A DNA stretch of 64,000 nt, from assembly GCF_048773025.1 (NCBI RefSeq), contig NC_133558.1, positions 18,706,501-18,770,500 of the forward strand. The letters are read 5' to 3'. The stretch is from Camelus bactrianus (lineage: Eukaryota; Chordata; Mammalia; Artiodactyla; Camelidae). Shown piece after piece: positions 42,720 through 55,129 of the stretch; position 1 is the stretch's first letter, and every line of letters begins with the position of its first letter. Both the position numbers and the translations under genes were made by a program. Under the pieces are notes generated by a model. It saw only the letters and a list, made by a program, of their open reading frames with translations, did no database searches and was not told where the DNA came from.

Positions 42720-43195
42720 ATCTCACTCTAGGTTGTCTAGGAAATGAGCTAGCTGGAACTGGGGTTTCCCCCTCTTCCTGGGAGGAGGGTCTCACCTAAA
42801 CTCGGTTTACCATAGGACCCCAGTGCCTTATACTCCCTAACAGGAGGGGCTACAACTTTCTGCAGAATCCATGGTCTCCAGGTGTCAGGCAGCTCGCCCT
42901 CAGACAACTCCTGCAAACAGCTGGCGTTTAAACCCAGATAGCCTGGCAACGAAGTAGTCTTGTCTCACTGAGAAGTGGCATTCCAGTTTACCTTTTGAGA
43001 AGGTAGAGCAGTTGGGTCAGGACTAGAGCACTGACCCCACTGCATGTCAAACGGCTTGGCCTCGGCCCTGGTTCCCCTCTCCATGGGATTATGAGAGGGC
43101 GGAGGCACTGTGCCTCCTGTGCTTGACTGTGGTTTCTATGTTTGCCCAATAAATCTTGCTCTTTGGTTCTCACTGTGTGATGTTGCAGGATTTAT
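42720..43195 (+). mobile_element. LTR fossil, class I-like endogenous retrovirus, probable solo LTR
   Basis: GC-rich U3-like sequence leads to a polyadenylation region 'cccaataaatcttgctcttt' at 43146 and 'ggttctcactgtg', the layout of class I (gammaretrovirus-like) LTRs. No convincing viral gene follows. Exact ends and target duplication not found. Confidence 0.45.
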
Positions 43196-43199
43196 CCTA

Positions 43200-46100
43200 A
43201 AGCCTGTTGCGCCACATCTTTGCAGCAAATTTATCAGTTAGAAATGAGGTCTCAAGAGCACGGGTGGAGAGCGCCATCTTCTGGGAAAGGAGTATAGTTA
43301 CAAGATTCACTTTTGTGTGTGTTGGGCGGAGGTTGGAGGCTTGACTGATGAAGGAAAAATTGTCAGACACTATGGTGATGGGGATCCCCAAGAAAGAAGA
43401 GGGAACGGTGGTCAGGGCCTCAAGAACCTCATGCCCAAGCAAATTTGGCCGGAGTTACTGGGCTGCAGGCTCTTCGATGGAGATGGGTTATTCTAAAACT
43501 AGAAAACCTGAAAACGAAGATCTGCCACTCAGGGAGACTGAAGGCAAGGCTTACTGGGATGCGATGGTTATGAAAAGGTGGGGAGTGGAGTCTACTTCCT
43601 TATAAGGACCACCATCACCTGTGTGGAGGTCTGGAATACTTAGCTCTTGTTATAATATGGACAGTCAGTGCTTATACCTGGAAGGGTCATTTTTCAATAG
43701 CACCACCTTGTGTCACTAAGGAGAAATGGCAGTAGTGGACTGGGACACTGTTCCTTTCCTGGTTGGGTGTGCTAACTGATAGAAACTCATTTTTGGAATT
43801 TCAAATTTGGAGATCATTCTGGGGGACAGGGAGCCCAAAGCGGAGACAGTGGACGTTCTGTTAATGTTGCAGTTGGGGGTCGATAAATAAATTGGAAAAT
43901 AATGACAATAAAGAAAAGCAGTGGGCCGTGTTTGTATTTTGAGTTCATGCAACATTTCTTACCAGCAGGATACAATGATAGCAAGGATGAAAACTTTTGA
44001 TATTTTGGTTGGTGCACGAGAGCATAAAAGCCATCGTTTTCATGTGGCTACTGTAAATGTGCACCTAAAATTTTCGATAAAAATATATTAAAGTTATTCT
44101 TTGACAGTATTTCCTTTGATGATTATACTGTATCTTAAAACAGAAACATTATAATTTCTCTTGAATCCTCAACTCCAAAGAAAATCTATGGTTTTATAGA
44201 TTAGTGATAATAATGAATATCCTCTTTAAGAAATATCTGCTGTTTCTGATGAATGTCAAATAGCTAATATTATTCTCTCTCACAAAGGAATTTTTTCCTT
44301 TTAAAAAAGATCTATCTTTGTTTAATAGAACTGAGAGTACAGACCAGAAGAGCATCAGTTTAGGTCAGGTTTCCCTGCCAAAAGAGTTCATTTTAAAGTT
44401 TTAGTTTTCCAAGCTTTTTATATTTAGGAATTGTGGGCAGGAGTTTTTTAACCTATATTTATCATTTCTAGAAGTTTTATTTCTATTAAAAAATGTTTAT
44501 GTAGCAGCAGATGACTAATAGAACCAGGAGTAAATGAGACGTCTGTTTCCTCAAATTCTTGATAATAACATTGTGTTATCAAACTTAAAAAAAAAGTATG
44601 CCAGGGAATTCCCAGCGTTTTAGCTTGTTTAACTAGGCTATTATGAATTCAGGTGTCACTTACTAACCTAGAAGACTATTTATGCCCGTCTCAGGTGCTG
44701 GAGTGAGCCTTGGTATGCGCACCCTTCTAATCAGTTTGGCTTGGGAGTCTTTATTTTAGTCATCTTTTCAAATAAGGAAAAGCACATACTATACCACTCA
44801 GGTATTGTTTTCCCAGTGTTTTTTGTTTTTTTTTTTTTCATTATCGCCATCTCAATGAAAATTTAATACTCCAGTTAAACTTTATCTGTTTATGTACAGT
44901 GGCTCTTTGGAGGGCCACCAATCATTGTACTAGCTAAGATTTTTGGCACTCGTCCAAGAGTCACTTTTTGCTCCCTTGGGGGTGATATATCTAATGTGAA
45001 TGCATATATTGGGAGAAATAAAACAGGATACTGAAAGTGACCCAAACTTTAATATGGATGCGCATAAATTAGAAGGAAATTAATTAAAAAGTTAGCAGTC
45101 ATTACTTCTGGCCTATGAGATAATAAGCAACTTTTTCTTTTATTCCTTCTGCTTTTCTAGTTTCCATTCTCGTATGTACCTCCAAGGGATGTTGTGACGA
45201 TTCAGTATTATGCATATGAAAGAAAAAACTATACTATCCTTCCCTTCCCTTAAGTCTCAGTGTTTCATGTTAAAAGCCTGAAGATATTGCTCCCAAATTC
45301 ATTACCCAATGAACATTCACCAAAGTCTGCAGAATTAATAACATTTTCTTGTCGATTTATTAAAAATATTCATTTAATCATTCTACAGACACTTATTGAA
45401 TATGTAATTCATGTTAGCAGCCAATTTAGACACAGCAAAATCTCACATGAATAAGATGTTCTATGTTGTTAAAAAGTTCAGTGTCTTTCACTCATACATG
45501 CAGACAAGTAAAATGAGAATACCGTAAAACTGATACGGTCAGATTTTGGAGGGGATTCTAAAGATGCATTGATGAGGTATCTAAGGACTTTTCAGATGAG
45601 GTAAGATTTCAACTGAGTGTTGAAGACTGAGTAAGAGACTTTTTAAAGTAATATATGCCTATGAAGATTTGGGATCAGCCCTTTTCACAAAGAAAAGTTG
45701 ATACTCATTTCCAGTGTCCACAATTTCACCATTCTGTACTTTGCTCCTTCATAGTCCTTACAGTACTGACAAGTGTAGATCGTCTTTTTGCTTTCTCTCT
45801 CTTTTGATATTATCATTCTTCCAGATTCTTCATCTTTTACCAAGGCTCACACAACTGACAATTTTAAAATTACGTGTAAAAAGGAATCAAAATCTTAAAA
45901 TGAAGGCATGTTCTACTGTGGAAGTTTGGGAACCACAGGGCTTAAGGATGGAGATAAGACCATAAACTCATACAACCCCCCCTCCCGACTTCAGGCAGAT
46001 GGTGGCTTGCTTTGCCTTTGAAATGACATTGCAATGGCACTGCAGATGTGAGGACTTTAACTTGCTGAGAGGATTTTCAATATCTGAAATGGCCAATTTG

Positions 46101-46590
46101 TAGAGAAGTTTAGTTTATTCTCCAGCATAGAGATTCCCAGATTTTGAATGTCTTTACCAGTAAAATAAAGTAAAAAAAATTAGGGGAGCAAACATGAGAT
46201 TACTAAATTTTTGTTTTGTCAAGTAAGAGCATCAAGCCCCTTTCTAATAAATTACCATCTACTACCACAATAGTTCAAGAAAAGAACATTATAAAGCCAT
46301 AGTGCAAATAGATAGTATTAAATAAAGAATAATCTTTTATACTGACTTCATTTAATCTTACTTGAAACTTAGTATTTTCCTCCTTTCTCCAGATTGGTGG
46401 GGGGAAGAAAAGTAATGGACTGGCCATGATCTGGAGTCTGACATTTGGGACATTTGGAAACTACTTATCTAAAAGCTTTGAGAAATCTGTATTCACCTTC
46501 TTTCACATACCTATCAGAAAGGAAATTAATCAAAATCTATAAACCATGTTAATTTTCTTTTTAGAGACGTTCAGTGACTCCCTTTTCTCT
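43200..46590. other. Gene-free stretch
   Basis: No gene supported. Frames at 43348-43605 and 45714-45965 have no recognisable domain. A T run lies near 44820-44840. Diverged interspersed repeats are likely but I cannot name them. Confidence 0.35.
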
Positions 46591-46592
46591 AT

Positions 46593-46745
46593 AGCAGTGG
46601 TTCTCAAACTTTAGCGTTGCTGAAAAACATAGATTGCTGGGGTCCAACCCTCAGGTGGTTAATTCAGTAGATCTAAAGTGGGGCTTAGAATTTGCTTTCC
46701 TAGTGAGTGGCCAGGTGATGCTGCGGCTGCAGGTCCAGGGACCAT
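46593..46745 (+). mobile_element. MER5A (hAT-Charlie) element
   Basis: Starts 'cagtggttctcaaacttta', the MER5A terminal inverted repeat, and continues 'ttgctggggtccaaccctca', 'aattcagtagatct' and 'gccaggtgatgctg'. Confidence 0.8.
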
Positions 46746-46749
46746 ACTG

Positions 46750-47335
46750 CCCTGCAGGAAAAGGCCCAGACTCCTTATCAGGCCATAGAAAGGTAAAAGC
46801 CAAGCTCTCAGAGAGATCCCAAAATACAGTGGCTTAATTAATATTAAATAATATGAAAGATTTTTCTCCTGTAATAATCTGGAGTCTTGCTCTGCTAATG
46901 GGCTGGTTCTGTTCCCATCTTACTTCCCTCTCAGGGTCTTTGTCAAAGCTAGGTACCCTTCACATTCACAGTCCTGCCAAGAGGAAGGAGAAGGTGGAAG
47001 GTTAGAGCAAGTGGCTTCATGTTTGAGAATATGGCTGAGAAGTTGCACACATCACTTTCCTGGCATTGTGTTGGTAGAGGCCAGGCTAGGAAATGTTATT
47101 TGTAGCATGGTAGCCCTATTCTCAGTTAGAACTTGAGGCAGAAGGTGGAATGGGTATTGGTGGGCTGTGTCTCCACCACAAAGGCTCCTCTGGCAGTATC
47201 AGGTGAATGAAAGGGAGTGTTATTTCTAATAAAAGTGGTACATCTGGGAAGAAAAAAATCAGTACAGTCTTACATGCGAATAGATGCTCATGTGAAATCT
47301 TTTCTCATTTCTATGTACATTACTGTACTTACCAT
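46750..47335. other. No feature recognised
   Basis: Intergenic sequence downstream of the OR2-family pseudogene; nothing assignable. Confidence 0.35.
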
Positions 47336-47339
47336 ATTT

Positions 47340-47535
47340 ATCTGTAGTCCCTGATTAGTCTTGAAGCTTTCTAAATGCATGAATTACATTTTATTTATGT
47401 ATGTATCTACATCTCTGTTTATCATCTATCTTATCATTTCTCTCTACTTCCTACTTCCTTACAGAGTCAGTACCTAGTACAGTTCTTGATACATGGTAAA
47501 CACCAAAGAAATGCTCTTTGAATAAATGAATTGAT
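47340..47535 (+). mobile_element. L2 LINE 3' end
   Basis: Contains 'gtcagtacctagtacagttc', 'tggtaaacaccaaagaaatg' and 'tttgaataaatgaattg', the typical L2 ending. Confidence 0.7.
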
Positions 47536-47605
47536 TCCTTTTCTGTTGGTAAAGATCAATATTGTTTTTTTTTAGCTCTCTACACTCTGATTTTTTCCAT
47601 CTAAT

Positions 47606-48549
47606 TCATGACTTTGCCAGCCATTTTTCTATCCACAGTATTCTCCTGACTGCACTTTTTACATCTTTGTTTCTCAAAGTGTAGATCAGGGGGTTAAGAC
47701 TGGGTGTGACAATTGTGTAAAAGAGAGTAAGGAACTTCCCCTCATCTTGGGAGGTGCTAGTCTGTGGCTTCATGTACATATAAATGATGGTTCCATAAAA
47801 CAGAGTTACTACTGTGAGGTGAGAACCACATGTATTAAGGATCTTTCGCCACCTTGCTGCTGACTTGATTCTCATGACAGCTTGAGTGATAACTCCATAT
47901 GAGATCAGAATTAGGGATAAAGGTACCAGAAGAAATGCCACTCCAAGAGCAAAGACAACAACTTCAATTACTTTTGAATAGACACAAGCCATCTTGATCA
48001 ATGCTGGCATCTCACAGAAAAAATTATCCACCTCCCGGTGCCCACATCTTGGCAACGTCAAAGTCAAGGAGCAAACAGTTAAGGCACTGCCAAGACCACT
48101 TATCCAGGCGGTCAACACCATCTTCTGGCAAAGCCAAGGGTGCATTATTACTGTGTAGTGAAGAGGTTGACAGACAGCAGCATAGTGGTCATAAGCCATC
48201 ACAGCCAAGAGAAGACATTCTGTGGCGCCCAGGTCAAGGGCAAAGAAAAATTGGAGCACACACCCTCCATATGTAATAGACTTTTTTGGACCCCATAGAT
48301 TTACCAGCATCTTGGGGATAATGCTAGTTGTATAACAGAGGTCCAAAAAAGACAAATTGGATAAGAAGAAATACATGGGAGTATGGAGCTGGGTGTCTAG
48401 GTAAGATACAAGAATGATAGTTGTGTTTCCTACCAGAGTTACAATATAGAATATGAAGACAACCACAGAGATGATGCGTTCTAACTGGGGCGATCAGAAA
48501 AGCCCAGAAGGATGAAGTCTGTTCTGGAACTTCCATTGCTTGTTTCCAT
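47606..48549 (-). pseudogene. OR2-family olfactory receptor, one frameshift (OR2AD1-like by position)
   Basis: The gene starts at ATG 48549 (METSNGSSRTDFILLGFSDR). It loses frame in a C run near 48489-48492, where four C stand in place of the expected five. It then continues open for 286 codons to a stop at 47606. With one added base it would be 314 residues, normal for an OR. Visible features include [19 protein letters not shown] (TM2), the MAYDHYAAVC motif at the end of TM3, SY in TM5, KxxNTCGSHL in TM6 and PSLNPLIYTLRN in TM7. The TM3 motif has His in place of Arg of MAYDRY, which would itself impair G-protein coupling. A likely 3' splice site (gtctcctag) ends at 48566. Its place between the zinc-finger gene and OR2W1 suggests OR2AD1, a human pseudogene. 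Confidence 0.85.
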
Positions 48550-48599
48550 TGCCTCTCATGAAAGGCTAGGAGACAATACCACGGTAACAAAAAATAGTG

Positions 48600-49950
48600 T
48601 CAGCCTTAGGTAGAACCAAAAATCTCCAAAGTTTGTCATGGATATCTAAAACTCACTTATTTGCATGCTTTCTCGCATTTTGGAATATCTCTTTTAACCT
48701 ACCCCCTGTGTTCATTTCCCAGAATCTCTCCATATTTAATCATTTCCAGAGTGGTTCTAAAAATAGTATGTTAAACCCAGTCACATTGGATTGTGGATAA
48801 TTGGAAAGGCTTAATATTCTATGTCACTCATGATTTAATGTATTTTCATTAAGTAATAAATCCATTAAGTTAATTATCTAATTTTAAGAGTGGAATATAT
48901 TTTGGGCAGTTGTTCCTCCTTGAAACTATGACGTAAGCATCACTTGATCACACAAATATTTCTCTTACAAAGGAGTTGAGCTTGAGGTAAAAGTTAAATG
49001 ACATTTTCCTGGGATAAGCTCCACCATTTGCTAACAGAATGACTTTCCCTATTCACTTCCAAATGTCTACATCTCAGCCTTTATAATCACAATCATAACG
49101 ATCATCACTGCTAACCTCCTTCTTCTATTTGCCTCCTTTTCAACATTGCAGACACTGTGGTTCTTTTGTCAGTTTTGATGTTCTCTACTATACTGCCCTT
49201 TTTTTGTGCATGTGTTTTTGATGCCAGGAAAAAAAGCCCCTTATTTATTTACATGTACAGAGGCCATATGTTTCTTTGAATATTGTTTATGAGTGTTATT
49301 CCATCATCTAAACAGCCTTATTGGTTTGTTGCAGAATTAAAAGTTTAATTAATTCCAAAACCTTTGGTCACCACATACAAATAGCAACAATCTGTGTTAG
49401 CTCCTACTCACCTGGACGTTCAGCAAAATTAACAAGGCAGGAAATTCAAACAAAATACAGTTTATCAAACAATCTGAGTTGTTTTTCCCCATAGAATTTA
49501 CTAATTATATGAGTTGATCCTCTGGTTGCTTTGCAACTCGATAGATAAAACCATCACCTTATTTTGACTCTAAAAGAATACAGATAAGAGATAAAATTAC
49601 ATTAATCTTACTATTTCTGAATACTGTAACATATCATTAAATAGATGGACTATTTAATTACTGAGTTAGTTTATGAATTTTTTATGTATGTGAGTTCTGA
49701 CTATGAACGTCAGACCTAGGATACTTTACATTTACAGTGTTTTTGGGGCTAAGGAATAACAACCTATTTTTTGCAGTTATAGTAAAATAAGGTAAAGATA
49801 AATTACCTACAGTATATCATTGTTATAAGCATTTTAGTTAAAACATTATAATGTTATAATCATAAAGAAAGAACTGTTATTACCAAGAACTATGAGATAG
49901 AGATGCAGTTTTTCTCAATACAAAATGGAAATTTAATTTAAAGAGTGCCT
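48600..49950. other. Gene-free AT-rich stretch upstream of the OR2-family pseudogene
   Basis: No coding sequence recognised. It would hold the untranslated first exon and promoter of the OR gene if they exist; I cannot place them. Confidence 0.35.
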
Positions 49951-49959
49951 AATTTTTAT

Positions 49960-50180
49960 GGAGTAGATGTCAGGTAAATTAAGCTTAGTGCCTTAAGTGC
50001 ACAAATTTCTGACTCAGAGTGCCTGGGATCAAATTACAGCTTCACCACTTGGAAGCACTTTGTCCTTGGGCAATTTGTTTAACCTGTCTGTATACTGGAT
50101 TCTCTATATGTTAAATGAAGGTAAATTGTGAGAGTTAATATTTGTGAAAACACTTGGAACTGTACTTGGTTCATATTTAA
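49960..50180 (+). mobile_element. MIR SINE
   Basis: Contains 'gagtgcctgggatcaaatta', 'tgtccttgggcaatttgttt' and 'taatatttgtgaaaacactt', in MIR order. Confidence 0.75.
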
Positions 50181-50189
50181 TTCTAAAAA

Positions 50190-50735
50190 TGAAAAACTAT
50201 ATTCACCTATCCACAAATCATTATTACTCTATCGCTTATTCCTTTCATTTTTCACACTGGTGATTTACCGTGATGGTCTAGAGCTAAACTGGAATGCTTA
50301 AACTATCTTTGGCATGATTTTTTAAGTGCACAAGCATACTTATGTTACAAAATTACTTACAAACACAGTGTACAGATTGAACGGATAAACCTCAGAGGAA
50401 AGGATGTGAGTTTTCAAAATGCTTTGATTACAAAATACACTTGGCTTTTTTAGACCACTTAAGGTTGGGATAGTGTTGGAAATCAAAAGGCCATAGAATT
50501 TTAGAGTTGAAATGAACCTAGAAAGCCATGAATCCAGCCTCTGGCCCCTCATAGGAAATCCTTCCACAGAGTATTCATATAACTCCTATTTTCATAACTT
50601 CAGTAACAGGGAAGTCAGTTGCATATGAAGCAGCCTCTTCCCTTTAATCAATGCCTCTTACTCACTTCTTATGTTGAGCTCAAAGATGCTTCTTTGTAAC
50701 AACCAGGCACTGGCTGTTTTTTTAAATTCTGGAAA
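50190..50735. other. No feature recognised
   Basis: AT-rich intergenic sequence. Confidence 0.35.
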
Positions 50736-50739
50736 TAAA

Positions 50740-51070
50740 CACAGAATAAGTCAATTTGACATGGATTTGTTTAAAAAAAATTAGTTTCAAAAATAATAGA
50801 AAAGTTTCGATATAAAATAAAACATGGATACAGAAAGAAAAAGTAAAAGCTTGATGAACTAAGGTGAATATTTTTGTAACTGACACCCAGGTCAAGAAAT
50901 AGAACTTTGCCAACCAACCTGGGAGCTTTTCATTGTGCCTCATCCCAATCATAACCCTCCTCTCTTCCCCCAAAGTATCTGCTATCCTGATGTTTGTAGT
51001 AATCACCTCCTTGTATTTTAATAGTTTAATTCCCCAAATGTGCATCTAGACAATATTATTTAATTTGGCT
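50740..51070 (-). mobile_element. Old L1M 3' UTR fragment
   Basis: Contains 'ttttgtaactgacacccagg', 'tcaagaaatagaactttgcc' and 'ctgctatcctgatgtttgta', the antisense of an old L1 3' region. Confidence 0.55.
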
Positions 51071-51079
51071 CATTAAAAT

Positions 51080-51915
51080 TTTTATATGTCTTTAAGTCTT
51101 TTAATATTAGAATCTATTAACAAATATACTCTTAGATTTATCTTCCCAGACTAAGTGCACAGATCACTGTATGAGCTTTAATTACTGTGCTTCTCTGGTT
51201 GCTATCCATTGGATGCACCGTGGTTTATCAAATGCCTCAGATTAGTGAGTTCAGAAGTGAATACGGTACTCTAGGTGTGCTGCACATCTGTGATCTACAT
51301 ACATTTTCTAAAACATGTGTTAGCTAGGTTTACTGGGTGAGAAACATTCCTGGCTCAGTTTAAGCTTTGGATCACATAAGGCCCCAGGTATCCTTGTTAG
51401 AAGTGCTGCCAAGCCAGGAATTACCCTTTATGTAATTTAATCTTGTGAACCCTTATATAGGACTTTCCATCTTATGCCTTTTAACATTTTCCATAGTGGT
51501 TTAAGCCTTGGGTCTTAAATTCTAGATATTATTTTAAATTTAAAAGCCAATGTGATATAAAAATGAGACTTAGAACATGCTGAAGAAATAGATGTTAAAA
51601 AAGAGGCATGATATATTTTAATTAAAACACACTTTTTCATTTTTCATAGTATGGACTTCAGTTTCTAATAATATAGCATAATTTTACATTTCACTTTCTT
51701 GCGTGAAATTTAAGACAAATGAACCAGACCTATTTAAACATAACTTGAACATATACAATGATATATAGAGAAAACTGGAAACATAAAATTTCATAGTTGT
51801 CTAAAATTTTGTAAAAAAATGAAAAGATACAAAATGGATCTTTTATTAACTGTAAAGTAAGAGGTATATTGCTATAGCTACACAAGTCAAGGCAGAAAAA
51901 GATAATATAAAAATA
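51080..51915. other. No feature recognised
   Basis: AT-rich sequence without a supported gene or clear repeat. Confidence 0.35.
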
Positions 51916-51919
51916 TTTA

Positions 51920-52170
51920 AGAGTCCAGACTCTAGAGTCAGACCACCTGTGATTTTATTAAAGCAGACCTCAGCTACTTTCCTACTGTGTGAACTTGAGC
52001 AAGCTAATTAGCTCCTTTAAGCTTGAGTTTCCTTATCTGTAAAGCAGTTATTCTAGTAGCACCTGCTTTGTAGAATGGTTTGTGAAGAGGATTAAATGAT
52101 ATATTAAATATAAAATATTTAGTAAGATGCTTGGCACATAGAGAGCATTCAGTAACTTAAGAAAACCCCT
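51920..52170 (+). mobile_element. MIR SINE
   Basis: Contains 'gactctagagtcagaccacc', 'tgtgtgaacttgagcaagct', 'gagtttccttatctgtaaag' and 'gatgcttggcacatagagag', a nearly full-length MIR. Confidence 0.85.
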
Positions 52171-52179
52171 AATGGCTCT

Positions 52180-53400
52180 TGTTGAAATTTAATATAATCT
52201 TCACTCCTGAGAGGGCATTAGTGTATTGATATTTATTTACATCTTACGTACCTTTCACATTTTGCTCTCACATTAGACTGAGGTCTAACAACTGTGATAT
52301 CTAGGATCTGTTTTCTGCTCTATGTCTTCTTCTGTTGGAGATAGCAGAGAATACTTACCAGAAGACAAAAATATTAGAATATATTTATGCTTTCATGAGG
52401 GAAGAATTCATAGCTGTCATGCTCTTATGTAGTCCAAATGCACCCATGTTCCCGTTATGGTGATCCTTCATTTCATTGAAAATTCAGAAAAATTGTTTGG
52501 CAAGTTATTGAGTCCATGAAATATTGGAATAGCCACTAGTTTCTTACACTAACATCACAATCATATTTACATTTAAATGCAACAGTTGATCTAAGATTTA
52601 ACAGAAGTCTCTAACGTGGATGTTGGAGAAAAACTACATGTGGGATTGCCAGAAGAGTTGAGGAATTAGGTTTTGTTAAATGTATTTTTGTTAGGTATTT
52701 GTAGCCTTTAATTTATACTCTTGTTAGACACATTTGTTGATAGATTTCTGCCTAATTAAACAGAGTACTATGTTGGTCTCTGTGTATGCAAGAACCGTAA
52801 TGATGTAGTAGGGAAGTATTTATGTACAACTTTAAAGGCTACTATGTTGATTTGGTTTAGACCTCGGGGACTGGTGTCCCACAGAGGTGATTAACAGATC
52901 TTTGACTATGGTCAGAGGCTTATCCAAACAACAATTTTATGAAAAGTTCCCTTAAGACATTAGGTTTTATCTTTTCATTTTCTATTTAGATTTCTTCCAT
53001 GGATTCCAATAATTCTTCTCTGATGATTCAGTGATAAATTTACGTATTATATTAAATTTACTATTGAAGATTATAAATATAATATAAACCATATCTATAA
53101 AAATCAACACATTTAATTGAAATTTGGTTTATTTAACAGGTAAGATATCAATCAAGTTGGAGAAATATAGGCAATTATCTAGGTGGTGTGTCCACAAGAA
53201 AGAAATCATTTGGTTAAAAAAATTATGGAATGATCATAATTCTAGGGTCATGAGCCATATCATCATTGTTCCATTTTCAATGAATTAAAAATAATACCTT
53301 GAACACCTTTCAGCCTGTTACTCTGTTCAAGAACGGGAAACTTAGCTAATAGCTTAGAGCTACCCATATGACTATACACTCTCCCTTCTTCCTACCTGAT
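52180..53400. other. No feature recognised
   Basis: AT-rich sequence. No receptor sequence is found here, although this is where the rest of the OR fragment at 53821-54029 would lie. Confidence 0.4.
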
Positions 53401-53409
53401 CCCCAGGGG

Positions 53410-53820
53410 AATCAGGATCTTGAATTTTGTGTTCATCACATGTTTGCATTAGGATATAATTTATATATTAATGCCTAAATAGCATGAATTTTAAAGTTTA
53501 GTTGTTTTTGAACTTCCACATATTTTATATGTGCTTTTGGGACTTTTCTTTTTTCACTTAACATTTGGTTGCTAAAATTATCCAATACATTTCGTGTGGT
53601 TATGGTTCATTTATTTTCATGCTGTATAATATTCTGTTGCTTGAATATATTACAATTATTTTTTCTATTCACTTGTTAATGGACATTTTTACTGATTACA
53701 GTTTTTGGCTCATATGAAAGGCATTATGATGAACAATTTTGTGTATGTCTCTTGGGACACATATGCAAGAATGTCTTTTGGTATATTCCTAGGAGAGGAA
53801 TTGCAGGTAACAGATGTCCA
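53410..53820 (-). mobile_element. Old L1M 3' end abutting an OR fragment
   Basis: Antisense L1M 3' region: 'ttttcacttaacatttggtt', 'catgctgtataatattctgt', 'ggacacatatgcaagaatgt' and 'tattcctaggagaggaattg'. It meets the OR fragment at about 53820. Confidence 0.65.
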
Positions 53821-54029
53821 AAAATGAGAGGTTACTGAGGAAGAAGTATATGGGTGTATGAAGTCGGCTGTCCAGAAAAGACACCAGAATAGTTGCTGTG
53901 TTGTTTAGGAGAGTCATGATATGGAAGAGCAAAAACAGTCATAGAGACAATGGGCTGCATTTGGGGTTGATCAGAAAAGCCCAGCAAAATGAAGTTACCA
54001 CCTGAGCTGGCCTTGGATGTGTCCATCAT
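53821..54029 (-). pseudogene. Olfactory receptor fragment, N-terminal 60 or so codons only
   Basis: Begins MMDTSKASSGGNFILLGFSD, then [15 protein letters not shown] frame change near 53922 follows, after which the other frame reads [20 protein letters not shown] and [14 protein letters not shown], the OR TM1 to TM2 region. The match ends abruptly at the L1-like sequence at 53820. The missing TM3-TM7 part is not found nearby. It belongs to the same OR2-like group as its neighbours. Confidence 0.85.
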
Positions 54030-54257
54030 CTTCACTTCTTGATCTCTGTTAAAAAAGGGTAACAAAGGAACCAGAAAGGGGAAACAACAGATTACAAAAA
54101 TTTTATTGTTCACGTCTATGACTCAATATTGTGAAGGAGTAGTGTTTCCAAACAAAGCTTACAAATTATGGAAAATGTCTTTCTTGACCACTTTGTGTTC
54201 AGTTAACAAGCTGCATATAGAACTGTTTTCCATTACTTAGTTAGTGAAAATGATCTA

Positions 54258-54473
54258 TCACCTATTGCCAGAACTGGAAATGCCCACCTGTTTGTTTTGG
54301 GATGTCCGTTTTGTTTCAGTCATCTGCAAACCAGTGCTTTTAACAATTATTACTTGATAACATTTCAGTGCCTGGCACAGCAAATCCTTATTACTCTTTT
54401 TTATAAAAATGTCTTGATCTACTAATCTCTCATTTTTCCAAATAAATCTTGAAGTCAATTTGTTACAAGCCAA
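54258..54473 (-). mobile_element. Diverged L1 ORF2 C-terminal fragment
   Basis: A minus-strand frame contains SRFIWKNERL, KKSNKDLLCQALKCYQVIIV and QNKQVG, weakly like the L1 ORF2 region FIWKNKR...LKKK...LPDLK-YY-A-IIK. It is open for 71 codons by chance. Confidence 0.45.
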
Positions 54474-54479
54474 ACAAAA

Positions 54480-55120
54480 TATAGGAAATTGTCTGAAATA
54501 TCTGCATTTTTTAAACTTTATATTTAAAAATTTCTTTTTGAAGAATGTGGCATGTCTTAATTTATTAAAGATTTTCCCCCTATGGTAAAGATGAATAGTA
54601 CTTTTTCATAAAAATATTCTATACATCTTGCTGTTTATCTTTATTGATATATTTTATTTAATTATTTGCTACTTATTGTTGATAGGAGAGCTATAGATCT
54701 TATTTTATTTCATTTTATTTTTTACAGATTTAAAATATTTATTTTGTATATTCTCTCCTTGCTGAAACTATAGAAACATTTAACCATTTTCAATGAATTT
54801 ATTGTGTTCAAAATGGAATAAAGTACATTAACTTTAAATAATGATTGTTTTGTTTCTTATTTTTTTAAGGGAGTGTATGTGTATATCTTTCAGCTGACAG
54901 ACTAGAAGTTTCTGTTATTATTTGTTTTTAAACATTTTAGTTCATATCTTCATTTTTAGAGGCAGAAAGCAAGATGTAATAAATTAAGACAAGAATAGTA
55001 TGTAATGAGATAAATGGAGTCCATATGTGTTCTGAACTGACCTAAGCCAATTTGGTCAGCTTCAACTCCCAGGTTATTTTGGTAGATAATCATTGTCCCT
55101 GAAAAACTTGAGATGAGTAC
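54480..55120. other. AT-rich stretch
   Basis: Very AT-rich; I see no gene. Confidence 0.35.
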
Positions 55121-55129
55121 AGAGTAAGC

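Noticed and set aside
43348-43605. Considered as a viral gene start after the LTR-like sequence
   Set aside because: No recognisable motif and no primer-binding-site-like sequence was seen. The evidence is too thin to call.
53832-54113. Considered as a short intact secreted or membrane protein
   Set aside because: The second half is out of frame with clear OR TM1-TM2 homology in the other frame, so it is an OR fragment.
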